DNA of 64,000 bases from an uncultured Vampirovibrio sp. (GCA_910583875.1 CAJTXT010000004.1:62001-126000), one strand, 5' to 3'. Positions 9,131 through 18,335 are shown, counted from the stretch's first letter. Notes: generated by a model not told the origin, from the letters alone. Numbers and translations are program-made.

Positions 9131-10579
9131 TTAAATAACTATTACGCGATTTCTTCCTGTTGTTTTTGCTTCATATAACGCTTTATCGGCTTTTTGTGCA
9201 AACGCTGACGGAGTCATTGTATTAGTATATTCGCAAACGCCTATGCTTGCTGTTACTTTTAAATATGATATACCTTCAAGACTTGCTTCTTTAATATCCA
9301 TTTTAGTTTCTTCAATTACTTTTCTCAATCTTTGAGCAACAGAGGTTGCTTCTGCTAATTTTGTTTGAGGAAGAATTATGAAGAATTCTTCTCCGCCGTA
9401 TCTGCAGGCGATATCATACTCTCTTATTTCATTTTTTATTACTTCTGATACATTTTTCAATACACAGTCACCGGCAGCGTGTCCATAAGTATCGTTTACT
9501 TTCTTGAAATAATCAACATCTATCATCATACAGCATAATGGCATGTTATTACGTTTTGCATTAGATACTTCTTGATTTAATCGAAGTTCAAATTGTCTTC
9601 TGTTATTTAGTCCTGTTAGTGCGTCCATTGTTGCATATTTAAGAACTTCAGCGTATACATTTGCTCTTTGAATGGTTAATCCTGATTGTCTTGTTAATTG
9701 AATTAAATAATCAATATCTTTTTGTAATAATTTTTCAATATTGCTGTATGCAACTATTGCGCCTAGAATATTTTCTTCATTAATAAGCGGAAATACTCCT
9801 ATTTTTGAGTTTTCAGAAATTATACATTCTGTTTTCAAGTTTATTTTTTCAAGCAGGTTATATACAGTTTTATCTTTGCAGGCATTTGGCCATACTAATT
9901 GATATTTATTATCTTTAAAAATAAAAATGTAAATTAAATGAGAGGACATAAACCTATCTATCATTTCTCCAATTAGAGGGATAATATATGATAGTTCATA
10001 TTGGCTTTCAATGATTTTTGCAATATCCTTCATTGCTTTATAGAAATTCAAACTTATATCCATTTGGTCATTCAAAATTTGGTTAATGATAGTTCCTGAA
10101 ATAAGTTTTGATGAAATATTTAATAAAGAGAATAAGTCTTTGTTTAAGTCTTGTTTTTCAGATGTTATTTTCATTAATCCAAATACTTCGTTATTTGATA
10201 TTAATGGATAAATTATAGTATTATTTTCTGAATTTAATTCTGTAAGCCTGTATAATTCATTTTCTTGTAAATCGCAGTCAAATTCAGTTTCATTGAAAAA
10301 GAATTTCGTACCATTTGTTTGTGAAAGACTACTGTATATGTTATTTATAGTGTTCTCTTTTTCATCATTATCAAAGATTTTGCTATCCATTAGAAAATCT
10401 TTTAGCACCATATTATTGTTATCCCATATAACAAATTCTATTTTCCCAAAGCTAAAATGGGTTTTAAACAATTTATTTATTGCCCCAATGGAACTATTTG
10501 GAGAGAATTTTTTTGTTAAAATTCCAGCTAGTTTATTTAAAAAATCTAGATTTTCTTGTTTTTCTTGTTCATTTCCCAT
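9131..10579 (-). CDS. GGDEF diguanylate cyclase with GAF-like sensor region
   Basis: A 482-residue protein. The C-terminal third is a GGDEF domain with an intact active-site GGEEF (RYGGEEFFIILP, near residue 397) and, exactly five residues upstream, an RxxD inhibitory site (REYD), so it is predicted to make cyclic di-GMP and to be product-inhibited. The first 300 residues look like one or two GAF-type domains (NNEVFGLMKI and ENILGAIVAY strands), and no membrane segment is evident, so sensing is probably cytoplasmic. It lies 5 bases after the TPR gene and is transcribed with gyrB upstream. The ligand is unknown. Confidence 0.88.
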   Translation of the reverse strand: MGNEQEKQENLDFLNKLAGILTKKFSPNSSIGAINKLFKTHFSFGKIEFVIWDNNNMVLKDFLMDSKIFDNDEKENTINNIYSSLSQTNGTKFFFNETEFDCDLQENELYRLTELNSENNTIIYPLISNNEVFGLMKITSEKQDLNKDLFSLLNISSKLISGTIINQILNDQMDISLNFYKAMKDIAKIIESQYELSYIIPLIGEMIDRFMSSHLIYIFIFKDNKYQLVWPNACKDKTVYNLLEKINLKTECIISENSKIGVFPLINEENILGAIVAYSNIEKLLQKDIDYLIQLTRQSGLTIQRANVYAEVLKYATMDALTGLNNRRQFELRLNQEVSNAKRNNMPLCCMMIDVDYFKKVNDTYGHAAGDCVLKNVSEVIKNEIREYDIACRYGGEEFFIILPQTKLAEATSVAQRLRKVIEETKMDIKEASLEGISYLKVTASIGVCEYTNTMTPSAFAQKADKALYEAKTTGRNRVIVI

Positions 10580-10584
10580 AATAA

Positions 10585-11643
10585 CTACATTTCTTTAAAT
10601 TCTTTTTCGTAAGTACATTTTAATAAATCTGTCATTTTTATTTCTTTTTGTTTTGCAGATAAAACTTTTCCTTTTGAATAAGTAATATCCTTTTCACCTA
10701 AAGCTGTTAGGTCTTGTCTTTCTTTAAGGTATTCGTAATCACCTTCATTAAGAATTCTTCTTTTTATTTCATTTATAACACCAAAAACATATTTATTCTT
10801 TTTATCATTACCATAATAATCCAAAAGCATTGTAGTTTTTTCAAACTCAATTAATGCTTCTTTGTTTTTATTCATGCTTCTTAAAAGAAGCGCAAAATTA
10901 TAATGGGCTTCATAATTATCTGGTTTAATATTAATTGCTTTGCAATATTCATAACCTGCTGAATTATAATCACCCAATAAATGATTTGTTAAGGCAAGGT
11001 TATAGGTGTTATCGTAATCATTTTTTAAATATTTTTCAGCATTTTTATAAGCTTCTTTTGCTTTTTTCAAGTATTTTATAGAAGTGCTGGATTTATCGCC
11101 CATATATACCGCTTTACCCCTATAAGCTAAGCCCATATTGTAATATGCTAAACCTTTATTTTGGTTAGTTGACTTTTTGTTGTCAAAAACAAAAGGAATA
11201 TTTATAGTAAAAGGATTTGTATTAACAATTCTTCCGTACTCTTGGATAGCTTTATCATAGTCAGCCATTTTTTCAGAAAGAATTATTCCCAAATCCATTC
11301 TGCATATCATAAAATCAGGACTATATTTTAAAGCATTTTCATAAGCGTTGATAGCTTCATAATAGTTTTCAAAACTCACATAGATATTGCCTAAATTACA
11401 GCTTGCTCTTGAATGCCCGGGGTAATTGCGTAATGCTGTTTTATAGTAATCAATAGCTTTTTGATATTTTTGTTTTTTATAAGCTTTATCGCCTTTTTGA
11501 ACATAATAAAACCCTATGCATTTGTGGTATTGAACAAAATACCAATCTCTGTAAAAGAATAGAGATAAAACAAATGCAATCATAAGAATAAGCAAAATTA
11601 TTTTTGTAATCCTTAATTTTAGCAGTTTTATTATTAAGTTCAC
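10585..11643 (-). CDS. Membrane-anchored TPR-repeat protein
   Basis: A 352-residue protein with an N-terminal membrane helix (about residues 11-30) and then several 34-residue TPR units, recognisable by repeated YYKTALRNYPGHSRA-like and AINAYENALKYSPDF-like segments. Such proteins are scaffolds for protein-protein contacts; no enzymatic motif is seen. It begins 24 bases after the gyrB stop codon and ends 5 bases before the diguanylate cyclase, so it is likely co-transcribed with both. Its partner cannot be named from sequence. Confidence 0.8.
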   Translation of the reverse strand: MNLIIKLLKLRITKIILLILMIAFVLSLFFYRDWYFVQYHKCIGFYYVQKGDKAYKKQKYQKAIDYYKTALRNYPGHSRASCNLGNIYVSFENYYEAINAYENALKYSPDFMICRMDLGIILSEKMADYDKAIQEYGRIVNTNPFTINIPFVFDNKKSTNQNKGLAYYNMGLAYRGKAVYMGDKSSTSIKYLKKAKEAYKNAEKYLKNDYDNTYNLALTNHLLGDYNSAGYEYCKAINIKPDNYEAHYNFALLLRSMNKNKEALIEFEKTTMLLDYYGNDKKNKYVFGVINEIKRRILNEGDYEYLKERQDLTALGEKDITYSKGKVLSAKQKEIKMTDLLKCTYEKEFKEM

Positions 11644-11667
11644 AATGCTACCTCAGCCTTATTAATA

Positions 11668-14115
11668 CTATGTATCAATATTTGTTGCGTAAACAGCGTT
11701 ATTTTCAATGAATTCTCTTCTAGGTTCAACATTATCGCCCATTAATACATCAAATAACTGGTCTGCAAGCATTGCATCTTCAATAGTTACTTTTAATAAG
11801 GTTCTGTTAGATGGGTCCATAGTTGTTTCCCATAATTGCTGAGGCATCATTTCACCTAAACCTTTGAAACGCTGGATACCAACACCTTTTTTACCTCTTT
11901 CTTCAATAATTCTTTGAAGTTCAGTAAATGAAGTAATTGTTAAATCTTCGCTTCCTGTATTTAGATTTAATGATTTTTCTTCTTCAAACAAGAAGTTTCT
12001 TATTAATGGATAAGTTGATTTAATTCTGTTGTATTCTGTTGATTTAATCATATTAGCTGTAATTGCAACAGGGTCAATACCTTCACCCAATTCAACTTTG
12101 ATTGTGAATTTGCCTGTTTCAGCGTTTTCTTTTAATGTTACAGAATAATCTTTTGCTTCTGTAATACCATAGTTTTCAGCGTGATCTTTAACATAATGGT
12201 CTAAATATGCTGTAATTTGTTCCATTTTTTCTCTGTTGTCAAAATCTTCTGCTTTAATTTCAGAACGAACAAGACCTCTTATTACAACAGAAGGAACAGC
12301 ATTAATAATCGGGCTGTTGAAGGAGTTGTAATAACCGGACATGTTACCGATTAGGTTTACAAGCTCATCGTTTGCAACTACTTTGTCTTTTGCGTTATCA
12401 CAAAGAGTTAAACCAGTAGTACCTCTTTCTCTTAATGTTTTATCAAGAGCTCTGTCGTCATATAAATATTCTGATTGTTTACCGATTGTAAGTTTATATA
12501 ACGGCGGTTGAGCAATGTATACATAACCGTTATCAATTAATGGTTTTGCATATCTAAAGAAGAAAGTTAATAATAATGTTCTAATGTGAGCACCGTCAAC
12601 ATCAGCATCTGTCATAAATATAATTTTATGATAGCGAAGCTTTTCTATATTAACATCATCTTCGTTTTTGCTTATGTTAATACCAATTGCTTGGATTAAT
12701 GATTGAATTTCGTTATTTCCGTATATTTTATCAAGACGTGCACGTTCAACGTTAAGAATTTTACCTCTTAAAGGAAGAATAGCTTGGAACATTCTGTTTC
12801 TTCCTTGTTTTGCACTACCACCTGCAGAATCACCCTCTACGATGTATAGTTCGCATTTTTCAGGTTCTCTGTTTGAGCAGTCTGCAAGCTTACCCGGAAG
12901 TGTAGAATTTTCTAAAGCTGATTTTCTTCTTGTTAAATCTCTTGCTTTTCTTGCTGCTTCTCTAGCCCTTTGAGCTTGAAGAATTTTTTCAATAATTAAT
13001 TTTGCATATTTAGGATTAAATTCTAACCATTCTTGGAATTTATCTCTTGTTACGTCGTTTACGGCACTTTGTGCTTCTGTGTTTCCAAGTTTTTCTTTAG
13101 TCTGACCTTCGAATTGAGGCTCGCCTAATTTAACTGAAACGATAGCTGTTAAACCTTCTCTAACGTCGTCACCTGATACATTAGGGTCTGAATCTTTTAA
13201 AAGTTTATTTTTTCTTGCATAATCATTCAATACACGTGTAATTGCATTTCTAAATCCCATTAAGTGAGTTCCACCTTGATGAGTGTTAATGTTATTAGCG
13301 AAACTTAAAACAGATTCGTTATAAGCATCTGTGTATTGAAGAGCAATTTCAACTGCAATACCGTCAACTGTTTTATCCATGTAAACAGGTTTTTCAAACA
13401 TAACATTTTTGTTTTTGTTTAAGAACTCAACATAGCTTCCGATACCGCCTTCATAGTGGAATTCTTCTGTTTTATCAGTTCTTGCATCTGTAAACGTAAT
13501 TTTTAAACCTTTGTTTAAGAAAGCCATTTCTCTTAAACGGTTAGAGATAACATCGCTATCCATAACAGTTGTTTCTTTAAATATTTCCGGGTCTGGCCAG
13601 AAAGTAGATTTAGTACCTGTCTTTTCAGTTTCTCTAATTTTTTCAACAGGTCCGGTTGGTTCGCCTCTCATATATTCTTGGCGGTGAACAAAACCTTCTC
13701 TTGAAACTTCAACTACCATCTTCTCTGAAAGCGCGTTAACAACAGAAGCACCTACACCGTGAAGTCCGCCTGATACTTTATAACCGCCGTCACCGAACTT
13801 ACCGCCTGCGTGAAGTACTGTATGTACAATTTCCAATGCGGATTTGCCTGTTTCAGGTTTTATCGCAACTGGGATACCACGTCCATCATCTTCTACAGTG
13901 ACACTTTCATCTTTATTTATAGTAACTTTAATATGTTTACAATAACCAGCTAATGATTCATCGATAGAGTTATCCACAATTTCATATACACAGTGATGAA
14001 GCCCTCTTTGGCTTGTGGAACCGATATACATACCGGGTCTCATTCTTACTGCTTCTAAACCTTCTAAAACTCTTATATTCCCTGCATCATAACTATTATT
14101 TGTTTCTGTTGTCAT
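11668..14115 (-). CDS. gyrB: DNA gyrase subunit B
   Basis: An 815-residue type II topoisomerase ATPase subunit that, with GyrA, introduces negative supercoils. Visible hallmarks are the N-terminal GLEAVRMRPGMYIGST, the GHKL ATP site (EIVDNSIDE, DDGRGIP), the TOPRIM block (VEGDSAGGSAKQGR, DADVDGAHIRTLL) and the C-terminal QRFKGLGEM. Between TOPRIM and that motif there is an extra stretch of roughly 170-190 residues, as in E. coli-type GyrB, which explains the length (short forms are about 640). GyrB rather than ParE is chosen by overall similarity, with moderate certainty. It heads a minus-strand run with the TPR, GGDEF and SLT genes. Confidence 0.95.
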   Translation of the reverse strand: MTTETNNSYDAGNIRVLEGLEAVRMRPGMYIGSTSQRGLHHCVYEIVDNSIDESLAGYCKHIKVTINKDESVTVEDDGRGIPVAIKPETGKSALEIVHTVLHAGGKFGDGGYKVSGGLHGVGASVVNALSEKMVVEVSREGFVHRQEYMRGEPTGPVEKIRETEKTGTKSTFWPDPEIFKETTVMDSDVISNRLREMAFLNKGLKITFTDARTDKTEEFHYEGGIGSYVEFLNKNKNVMFEKPVYMDKTVDGIAVEIALQYTDAYNESVLSFANNINTHQGGTHLMGFRNAITRVLNDYARKNKLLKDSDPNVSGDDVREGLTAIVSVKLGEPQFEGQTKEKLGNTEAQSAVNDVTRDKFQEWLEFNPKYAKLIIEKILQAQRAREAARKARDLTRRKSALENSTLPGKLADCSNREPEKCELYIVEGDSAGGSAKQGRNRMFQAILPLRGKILNVERARLDKIYGNNEIQSLIQAIGINISKNEDDVNIEKLRYHKIIFMTDADVDGAHIRTLLLTFFFRYAKPLIDNGYVYIAQPPLYKLTIGKQSEYLYDDRALDKTLRERGTTGLTLCDNAKDKVVANDELVNLIGNMSGYYNSFNSPIINAVPSVVIRGLVRSEIKAEDFDNREKMEQITAYLDHYVKDHAENYGITEAKDYSVTLKENAETGKFTIKVELGEGIDPVAITANMIKSTEYNRIKSTYPLIRNFLFEEEKSLNLNTGSEDLTITSFTELQRIIEERGKKGVGIQRFKGLGEMMPQQLWETTMDPSNRTLLKVTIEDAMLADQLFDVLMGDNVEPRREFIENNAVYATNIDT

Positions 14116-14282
14116 GCTTATAACCCCAACTCTACTCTTCTTCTTTTATTGTACTACAAAAATACGCTCAAGACCAATATATTACTAATCCTTAACGCTA
14201 TTGTAACGTATTTTGATGTTTGATTAAAACCAAACCTACAGACTATTAATAAAAAAAAGATTTATGATTTAATATCAAATTA

Positions 14283-14404
14283 GTTAGATTCCGAAACAAG
14301 TTCGGAATGACAAGAAGATATATGTTTTTATTTCCATATTTTTATATAACTATCAAATAATAACTACAATCTATATGTCACCCTGAACTTGTTTCAGGGT
14401 CTTT
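14283..14404. repeat. Palindromic repeat cluster R1 (two REP-like hairpins)
   Basis: The 340-base gap between gyrB and the GNAT gene contains two short imperfect palindromes. One at 14287-14311 reads CCGAAACAAGTTCGG with matching flanks; the other, at 14377-14402, reads CCCTGAACTTGTTTCAGGG and is the same apex in the opposite orientation with different stem bases. They are joined by about 65 AT-rich bases that recur in clusters R2 and R3. No gene is seen in the gap. Confidence 0.8.
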
Positions 14405-14455
14405 CCAATTAAGGATTTTTAAGTGCTATAATATCTTTAGAATGAAGTTATTGAA

Positions 14456-14947
14456 ATGAATTATTTGAATATAAAAACAGAGGATGAAATACAAAATTTA
14501 GCAGATTTAGCTTCTGAAATCTGGCATGAATATTGGACAGCTATTTTAAAACCCGAACAAATTGATTATATGGTTGAAAAATTCCAATCCTTTAATGCAA
14601 TTAAAAATCAACTTGAAAATGATAGGTACATTTATAATATTCTTGAAGACAGCGGAAATATAATCGGCTATTTTGGTGTAAGCGTAAAAGATAATTATTT
14701 GTTTTTATCAAAACTGTATATTAAAAAAGATTTTAGAGGATTAGGCTGTGGCAAACAGGCATTCAATAAAATAAAACAAATTGCTCAGCAGTATAATAAA
14801 AAATCAATTCAGCTTACAGTAAATAAATATAATACCAATACTATAAAAGCCTATGAAAAATGGGGATTTAAAGAGATAGATGCTGTTGTAACTGATATCG
14901 GAAACGGTTTTGTTATGGATGATTATATTATGGAATTTTCTTTATAG
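14456..14947 (+). CDS. GNAT-family N-acetyltransferase
   Basis: A 163-residue protein with the GNAT fold signature: a strand IIGYFGVSVKDNYLFLSKLY followed by the acetyl-CoA loop RGLGCGKQAF and the later NTIKAYEKWGFKE segment. These enzymes move an acetyl group from acetyl-CoA to an amine; the acceptor here is unknown. It stands alone on the plus strand behind repeat cluster R1, and its end overlaps the end of the convergent zupT-like gene by 6 bases. Confidence 0.85.
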   Translation: MNYLNIKTEDEIQNLADLASEIWHEYWTAILKPEQIDYMVEKFQSFNAIKNQLENDRYIYNILEDSGNIIGYFGVSVKDNYLFLSKLYIKKDFRGLGCGKQAFNKIKQIAQQYNKKSIQLTVNKYNTNTIKAYEKWGFKEIDAVVTDIGNGFVMDDYIMEFSL

Positions 14948-15730
14948 GAAAATTAATCCTAAACTCATAATAAGCATACCAGATACAATACCTATTATTA
15001 CGTGGTGGTTTTCACCGTATTCTCTTGCTAATGGTAAAAGTGTATCAAATGACAGATAAACCATAATACCTGCAACTGCTGCTGTCATAATTCCTACTGT
15101 TTGAGCTGGCATAATAGTCTTTAATAATACCATACCGATTATACCGCCGATTGGCTCGGATATACCTGATAAGAAGGAATATAATATAGCTAATCTTTTC
15201 TTCCCTGTTGCGTTGAAGATAGGAAGTGCAATCGCAATACCTTCAGGTATATTATGAATTGCAATTGCTATTGCAACAGGTATTCCAAGCATTATATCCT
15301 GGCTTGAAACTAAAAATGTAGCCATACCTTCTGGGAAATTATGTAAAGTAACAGCAAATGCTGTTATTAAACCTGCTCTTTTTATTTGATGACGCTGCTG
15401 GCAGCGTTTTGATTGTGTATTTAAAAAGTCTGATTCTATATGGTCTGGAATAAAATAGTCTATTAATATAGCAATTATTATTCCAAGTGTAAAACCTCCG
15501 AAGGTTAATGCTTTTGCAGGTATTTCACTATAAAATGCACTAAGCATTTCAGGTGCTTCTGTCATTAATTCATTTAAGCTTACATAAACCATTACTCCTG
15601 CAGAAAAACCTAATCCGACAGATAATGCTTTTAAGTTATTTCTTTTTACAAAAAAAGTTATGAACCCGCCTAGAAGGGTCGACATCCCTGCAAATAAAGT
15701 TAATATTAAAGGTAAAAAATACTTACTCAT
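14942..15730 (-). CDS. zupT: ZIP-family divalent metal transporter (ZupT-like)
   Basis: A 262-residue polytopic membrane protein with about eight hydrophobic segments. The paired metal-site motifs of the ZIP family are present: HNFPEGMATF in one helix and HNIPEGIAIA in the next, the HNxPEG signatures of bacterial ZupT, which imports zinc and other divalent cations. Length matches ZupT (about 257). A histidine- and arginine-containing loop (SKRCQQRHQIKR) precedes the first motif. It diverges from the GspF/PilC gene, with a 77-base gap that should contain both promoters. Confidence 0.9.
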   Translation of the reverse strand: MSKYFLPLILTLFAGMSTLLGGFITFFVKRNNLKALSVGLGFSAGVMVYVSLNELMTEAPEMLSAFYSEIPAKALTFGGFTLGIIIAILIDYFIPDHIESDFLNTQSKRCQQRHQIKRAGLITAFAVTLHNFPEGMATFLVSSQDIMLGIPVAIAIAIHNIPEGIAIALPIFNATGKKRLAILYSFLSGISEPIGGIIGMVLLKTIMPAQTVGIMTAAVAGIMVYLSFDTLLPLAREYGENHHVIIGIVSGMLIMSLGLIFL

Positions 15731-15807
15731 ACGTATATCCTAGCACAAAAAATTTCTTGTAAAGCAATAATCTTTTTTTATTTTAAACAATAATATATAA
15801 TAGCTTT

Positions 15808-17007
15808 ATGAATAAATATTTTTATAAAGCGAAAAAAATTAATGATGAAATTGTTCAAGGAACTGTAAATGCGGCTTCATTTTCTGAAGCTGCTGCAATT
15901 CTTGAACAAAAAAAATATATAGTCTTAGAAATAAAAGAAGAGGAGAACATTGAACCTCTGACTAATCATATCGAAAGTAAATCGGCTTCTACTGATACAA
16001 CACTTTCATTAAAAGAGAAAAAGGAGTTTTTTAATTCTTTTTATTTCCTTTATAAATCGGGTTTATCTGTTTTTGAAATTTTTCAATCAATAATAACATC
16101 TACTCATAACCCTAAAATTAGGGCGTTAGCTAAGCAGATAGTAAAAAAAATTGAACAGGGTAAATCTATAAAAGAAGCAATGAAAGCTAACACAAAAGCA
16201 CTTGGTTTAGCTTATACAATGCTGATTGCGGCAGGTGAAGAATCCGGCAAATTAGAAGATGTTTTATCTACCGTTATAAGAAATATAAAAAAACAAGAAG
16301 AAATGAGATATAATTTAATTGGAAAATTAACCTATCCGGTTTGTATGTTCTTTCTTGCAATAGCAGTTGCGTTATTGTTTAAACTTTTTGTTTTAAAAGT
16401 CTTTGCTTTAATGGGCGAAGGGCTTGTTATGTGTGAAATAGTCAGAATGCTTATATTCGCGATTATTCAAATAATTGTAATTTTTGCTGCCCTTTTTGCA
16501 GGGTTGTTTTATATCTATAAAAATAAAAACTTGATGAATAAAATTACAGGTTTTATTTTAAAGTTTAGGATGTTTGGAAATTTGTTGAAATGTTATTATT
16601 TTGCTAATTTTTTCTCGGTATTAGCATTGGCTTATGAAGCGGGAGTTCCTGTTTCGGAGGCTTTATATCTCGCAAATTCAGTAATTAATGTCCCGCAAAT
16701 AAATCAACGTATTAAAAAATCTGAAAAAATGATATTAAATGGTTCTGAGTTAGCAACAGCGCTTGGGGTTACGGGTTTATTTTCAAGTTATGCAATGTCG
16801 CAAATATCTTCAGGAGAAAAAGCCGGGGAAGTTGATAAAGCATTAAAAACTATTTCTTTTGATTATGAAAACAGATTAAATACTGCCATTGATATAATTT
16901 TGAAGCTTGTAGAACCTATGATGCTTATAATTGTAGGAATATTAGTTGCTGCAGTAATGGGTATAGGATATCGCGGTTATTATAATTCTTTGTTTTCAAT
17001 GTTTTAG
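15808..17007 (+). CDS. Type II secretion / type IV pilus inner-membrane platform protein (GspF/PilC family)
   Basis: A 399-residue protein with two T2SF domains and three membrane helices, the usual GspF/PilC layout. It opens with MNKYFYKAKKINDEIVQGTV, the typical N-terminal sheet; it contains EESGKLEDVL in the first repeat and SSGEKAGEVDKAL in the second, and a C-terminal helix VEPMMLIIVGILVAAVM. Such proteins form the inner-membrane base that couples the assembly ATPase to pilin assembly. No ATPase, pilin or secretin gene is nearby, so its partners must be elsewhere. Confidence 0.9.
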   Translation: MNKYFYKAKKINDEIVQGTVNAASFSEAAAILEQKKYIVLEIKEEENIEPLTNHIESKSASTDTTLSLKEKKEFFNSFYFLYKSGLSVFEIFQSIITSTHNPKIRALAKQIVKKIEQGKSIKEAMKANTKALGLAYTMLIAAGEESGKLEDVLSTVIRNIKKQEEMRYNLIGKLTYPVCMFFLAIAVALLFKLFVLKVFALMGEGLVMCEIVRMLIFAIIQIIVIFAALFAGLFYIYKNKNLMNKITGFILKFRMFGNLLKCYYFANFFSVLALAYEAGVPVSEALYLANSVINVPQINQRIKKSEKMILNGSELATALGVTGLFSSYAMSQISSGEKAGEVDKALKTISFDYENRLNTAIDIILKLVEPMMLIIVGILVAAVMGIGYRGYYNSLFSMF

Positions 17008-17072
17008 AAAAATTTATTCTTGCATAGTAAAGTATATATATTGTAGCTTACTTATTTAGACAGGTTTAAAAA

Positions 17073-17360
17073 ATGAATAAAATCTACACAGTATACATTT
17101 TAACGAACTATAATGAAACAACCTTTTATATTGGAGTAACAAGTAATCTTCAAAAGCGGATATGGGAACATAAGAATAAATTTGCAGAAGGTTTTACACA
17201 AAAGTATCAAGTTAATAAGTTAGTTTATTTCGAAACAACTGATAGTGTGGAAACGGCTATAAAGAGGGAAAAACAACTTAAAAATTGGCATAGAGAATGG
17301 AAAATTAATTTAATAAAAGAAATGAATCCTGACTTTAAAGATTTATCAGAAAATTTATAA
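17073..17360 (+). CDS. GIY-YIG nuclease superfamily protein (UPF0213/YhbQ-like)
   Basis: A 95-residue protein consisting of one GIY-YIG domain. The motif is seen as YTVYILTN followed by TFYIGVTSNLQKRIWEHK, then the usual KREKQLKNWHREWKINLI helix. The size and composition match small stand-alone GIY-YIG proteins of the YhbQ type, whose cellular role is poorly known and which may act on DNA. Such genes are often scattered near repeats; this one is followed directly by palindromic cluster R2. Confidence 0.85.
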   Translation: MNKIYTVYILTNYNETTFYIGVTSNLQKRIWEHKNKFAEGFTQKYQVNKLVYFETTDSVETAIKREKQLKNWHREWKINLIKEMNPDFKDLSENL

Positions 17361-17402
17361 TGTTTTAATTTAATAATTAACAATTAACACAAATAATCCA
17401 CC

Positions 17403-17729
17403 TGTCACCCTAAACTTGTTTGACTACTTTTCCCAAAATCTGTGATTTTGTGGAAAATGTCTGGTTTTCCACAGGGTCTTATCAACTATGTATAAAAAAT
17501 AAATTTTATGATTTTATGCCACATTGGTTAGATTCCGAAACAAGTTCGGAATGACATTAAGATATATGCTTTTATTTCCATATTTTTTACAACTATCAAG
17601 TAATAGCTATAGTCTACCTGTCACCCTGAATTTATTTCAGGGTCTTACCAACTATGTAATCGCTTTTGATGATAAGCTTTATGATTTTATTCCAAATTGG
17701 TTAGATGCTGAAACAAGTTCAGCATGACA
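17403..17729. repeat. Palindromic repeat cluster R2 (four hairpins, one interrupted)
   Basis: The 378-base gap after the GIY-YIG gene is filled by repeats. Hairpins are at 17529-17555 (CCGAAACAAGTTCGG), 17619-17646 (CCCTGAATTTATTTCAGGG) and 17702-17729 (GCTGAAACAAGTTCAGC). A fourth, starting at 17403, is split near its apex by about 50 extra bases that themselves contain a hairpin, CAAAATCTGTGATTTTG. The spacers match those of R1 and R3. Short reading frames crossing the cluster only translate the repeat. Confidence 0.8.
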
Positions 17730-17738
17730 TTAATATAA

Positions 17739-17957
17739 TTATTGATTTTCTTCAAATTCTGTTAAAAACTCTGCAGGTGTTTTATCGAAACCTTGTGCAA
17801 TTTTTTCTAAAACATTTAGCTTTATATTTTGCTTTTGTGTTTCAATTCTGGATAAAATTGCAGGGTCAATATCATTTGCAAACGCAAATTCATTCAGTGA
17901 AACTTTCATTGCTTCACGTTTTATTCTTATATATTTTCCTAAATTTTTATATTGCAT
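17739..17957 (-). CDS. Small XRE-family helix-turn-helix regulator, paralogue 1
   Basis: A 72-residue protein consisting almost wholly of a Cro/CI-type helix-turn-helix: LGKYIRIKREAM, then SLNEFAFANDIDPAILSRIE, then LNVLEKIAQGFDKTPAEFL. It is clearly related to the neighbour at 18016-18234 (both start MQY and share the LGKYIR and TPxxF segments). A 14-base TTGA-N6-TCAA sequence lies upstream of each start and may be their common operator. Single-domain regulators like this usually repress their own promoter; targets beyond that are unknown. The stop lies 10 bases from repeat cluster R2. Confidence 0.85.
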   Translation of the reverse strand: MQYKNLGKYIRIKREAMKVSLNEFAFANDIDPAILSRIETQKQNIKLNVLEKIAQGFDKTPAEFLTEFEENQ

Positions 17958-17992
17958 TTTAACAATTATGATTTAGATTTAGCAATATTGCA

Positions 17993-18006
17993 TTGAGATA
18001 TATCAA
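17993..18006. promoter_or_regulatory. Candidate operator upstream of XRE paralogue 1
   Basis: TTGAGATATATCAA lies 36 bases upstream of the start of the first XRE gene. An almost identical TTGAGAATTATCAA lies at the same distance upstream of the second. Both are inverted repeats (TTGA-N6-TCAA) inside otherwise diverged DNA, which suggests a bound site. Confidence 0.45.
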
Positions 18007-18015
18007 TAAAAAGAA

Positions 18016-18234
18016 CTATTTATTATTTCTATACTCTGTAAAAAAATCTTCGGGAGTTTGATTAAATCCTTCGAGAAGTTTTAAAAAATTCTGCAATAAT
18101 ATATCACTTTCTTGGTTTTCAAAACGTGATAATGTTGCAGGTTCAACCCCACAATCAAAAGCAAAAGAATTTAATGTCTTTTGTAGTTTATTTCTTTTAT
18201 TTCTAATATATTTACCTAAATCATTGTATTGCAT
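18016..18234 (-). CDS. Small XRE-family helix-turn-helix regulator, paralogue 2
   Basis: A 72-residue single-domain Cro/CI-type regulator, equal in length to paralogue 1: LGKYIRNKRNKL, then FAFDCGVEPATLSRFENQ, then LKLLEGFNQTPEDFF. The two genes lie in tandem on the minus strand 58 bases apart and look like a local duplication that has since diverged. It is divergent from the 18336-19001 gene, so the gap between them, with operator-like TTGAGAATTATCAA, could control both. The function of the pair is unknown; no toxin or phage gene is adjacent. Confidence 0.85.
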   Translation of the reverse strand: MQYNDLGKYIRNKRNKLQKTLNSFAFDCGVEPATLSRFENQESDILLQNFLKLLEGFNQTPEDFFTEYRNNK

Positions 18235-18250
18235 TTTCTCAATTATCGTC

Positions 18251-18283
18251 TATAATTCAGATAAAAGCATTGAGAATTATCAA
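18251..18283 (+). promoter_or_regulatory. Candidate promoter -10 and operator between XRE paralogue 2 and the 18336 gene
   Basis: A perfect TATAAT at 18251-18256 has a weak -35 (TTGCAT, 18229-18234) 16 bases upstream, reading toward the gene at 18336. TTGAGAATTATCAA at 18270-18283 follows it and matches the site at 17993-18006, a good place for repression by either XRE paralogue. Confidence 0.4.
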
Positions 18284-18335
18284 TAGTATGAAGAATGAAA
18301 AAGATTTAAAAGTACAGAAGAAAAAGGAGAAGGAA

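Noticed and set aside
13975..13985. TTATCCACA, a match to the DnaA box, near the 5' end of gyrB.
   Set aside because: It lies within gyrB coding sequence at conserved residues, there is no cluster of such boxes and no dnaA gene in the window, so an origin is not supported.
17524..17962. Plus-strand reading frames of 67 and 85 codons across repeat cluster R2.
   Set aside because: They translate the palindromic repeats (peptides such as FRNKFGMT) and the antisense of the XRE gene, with no ribosome sites.
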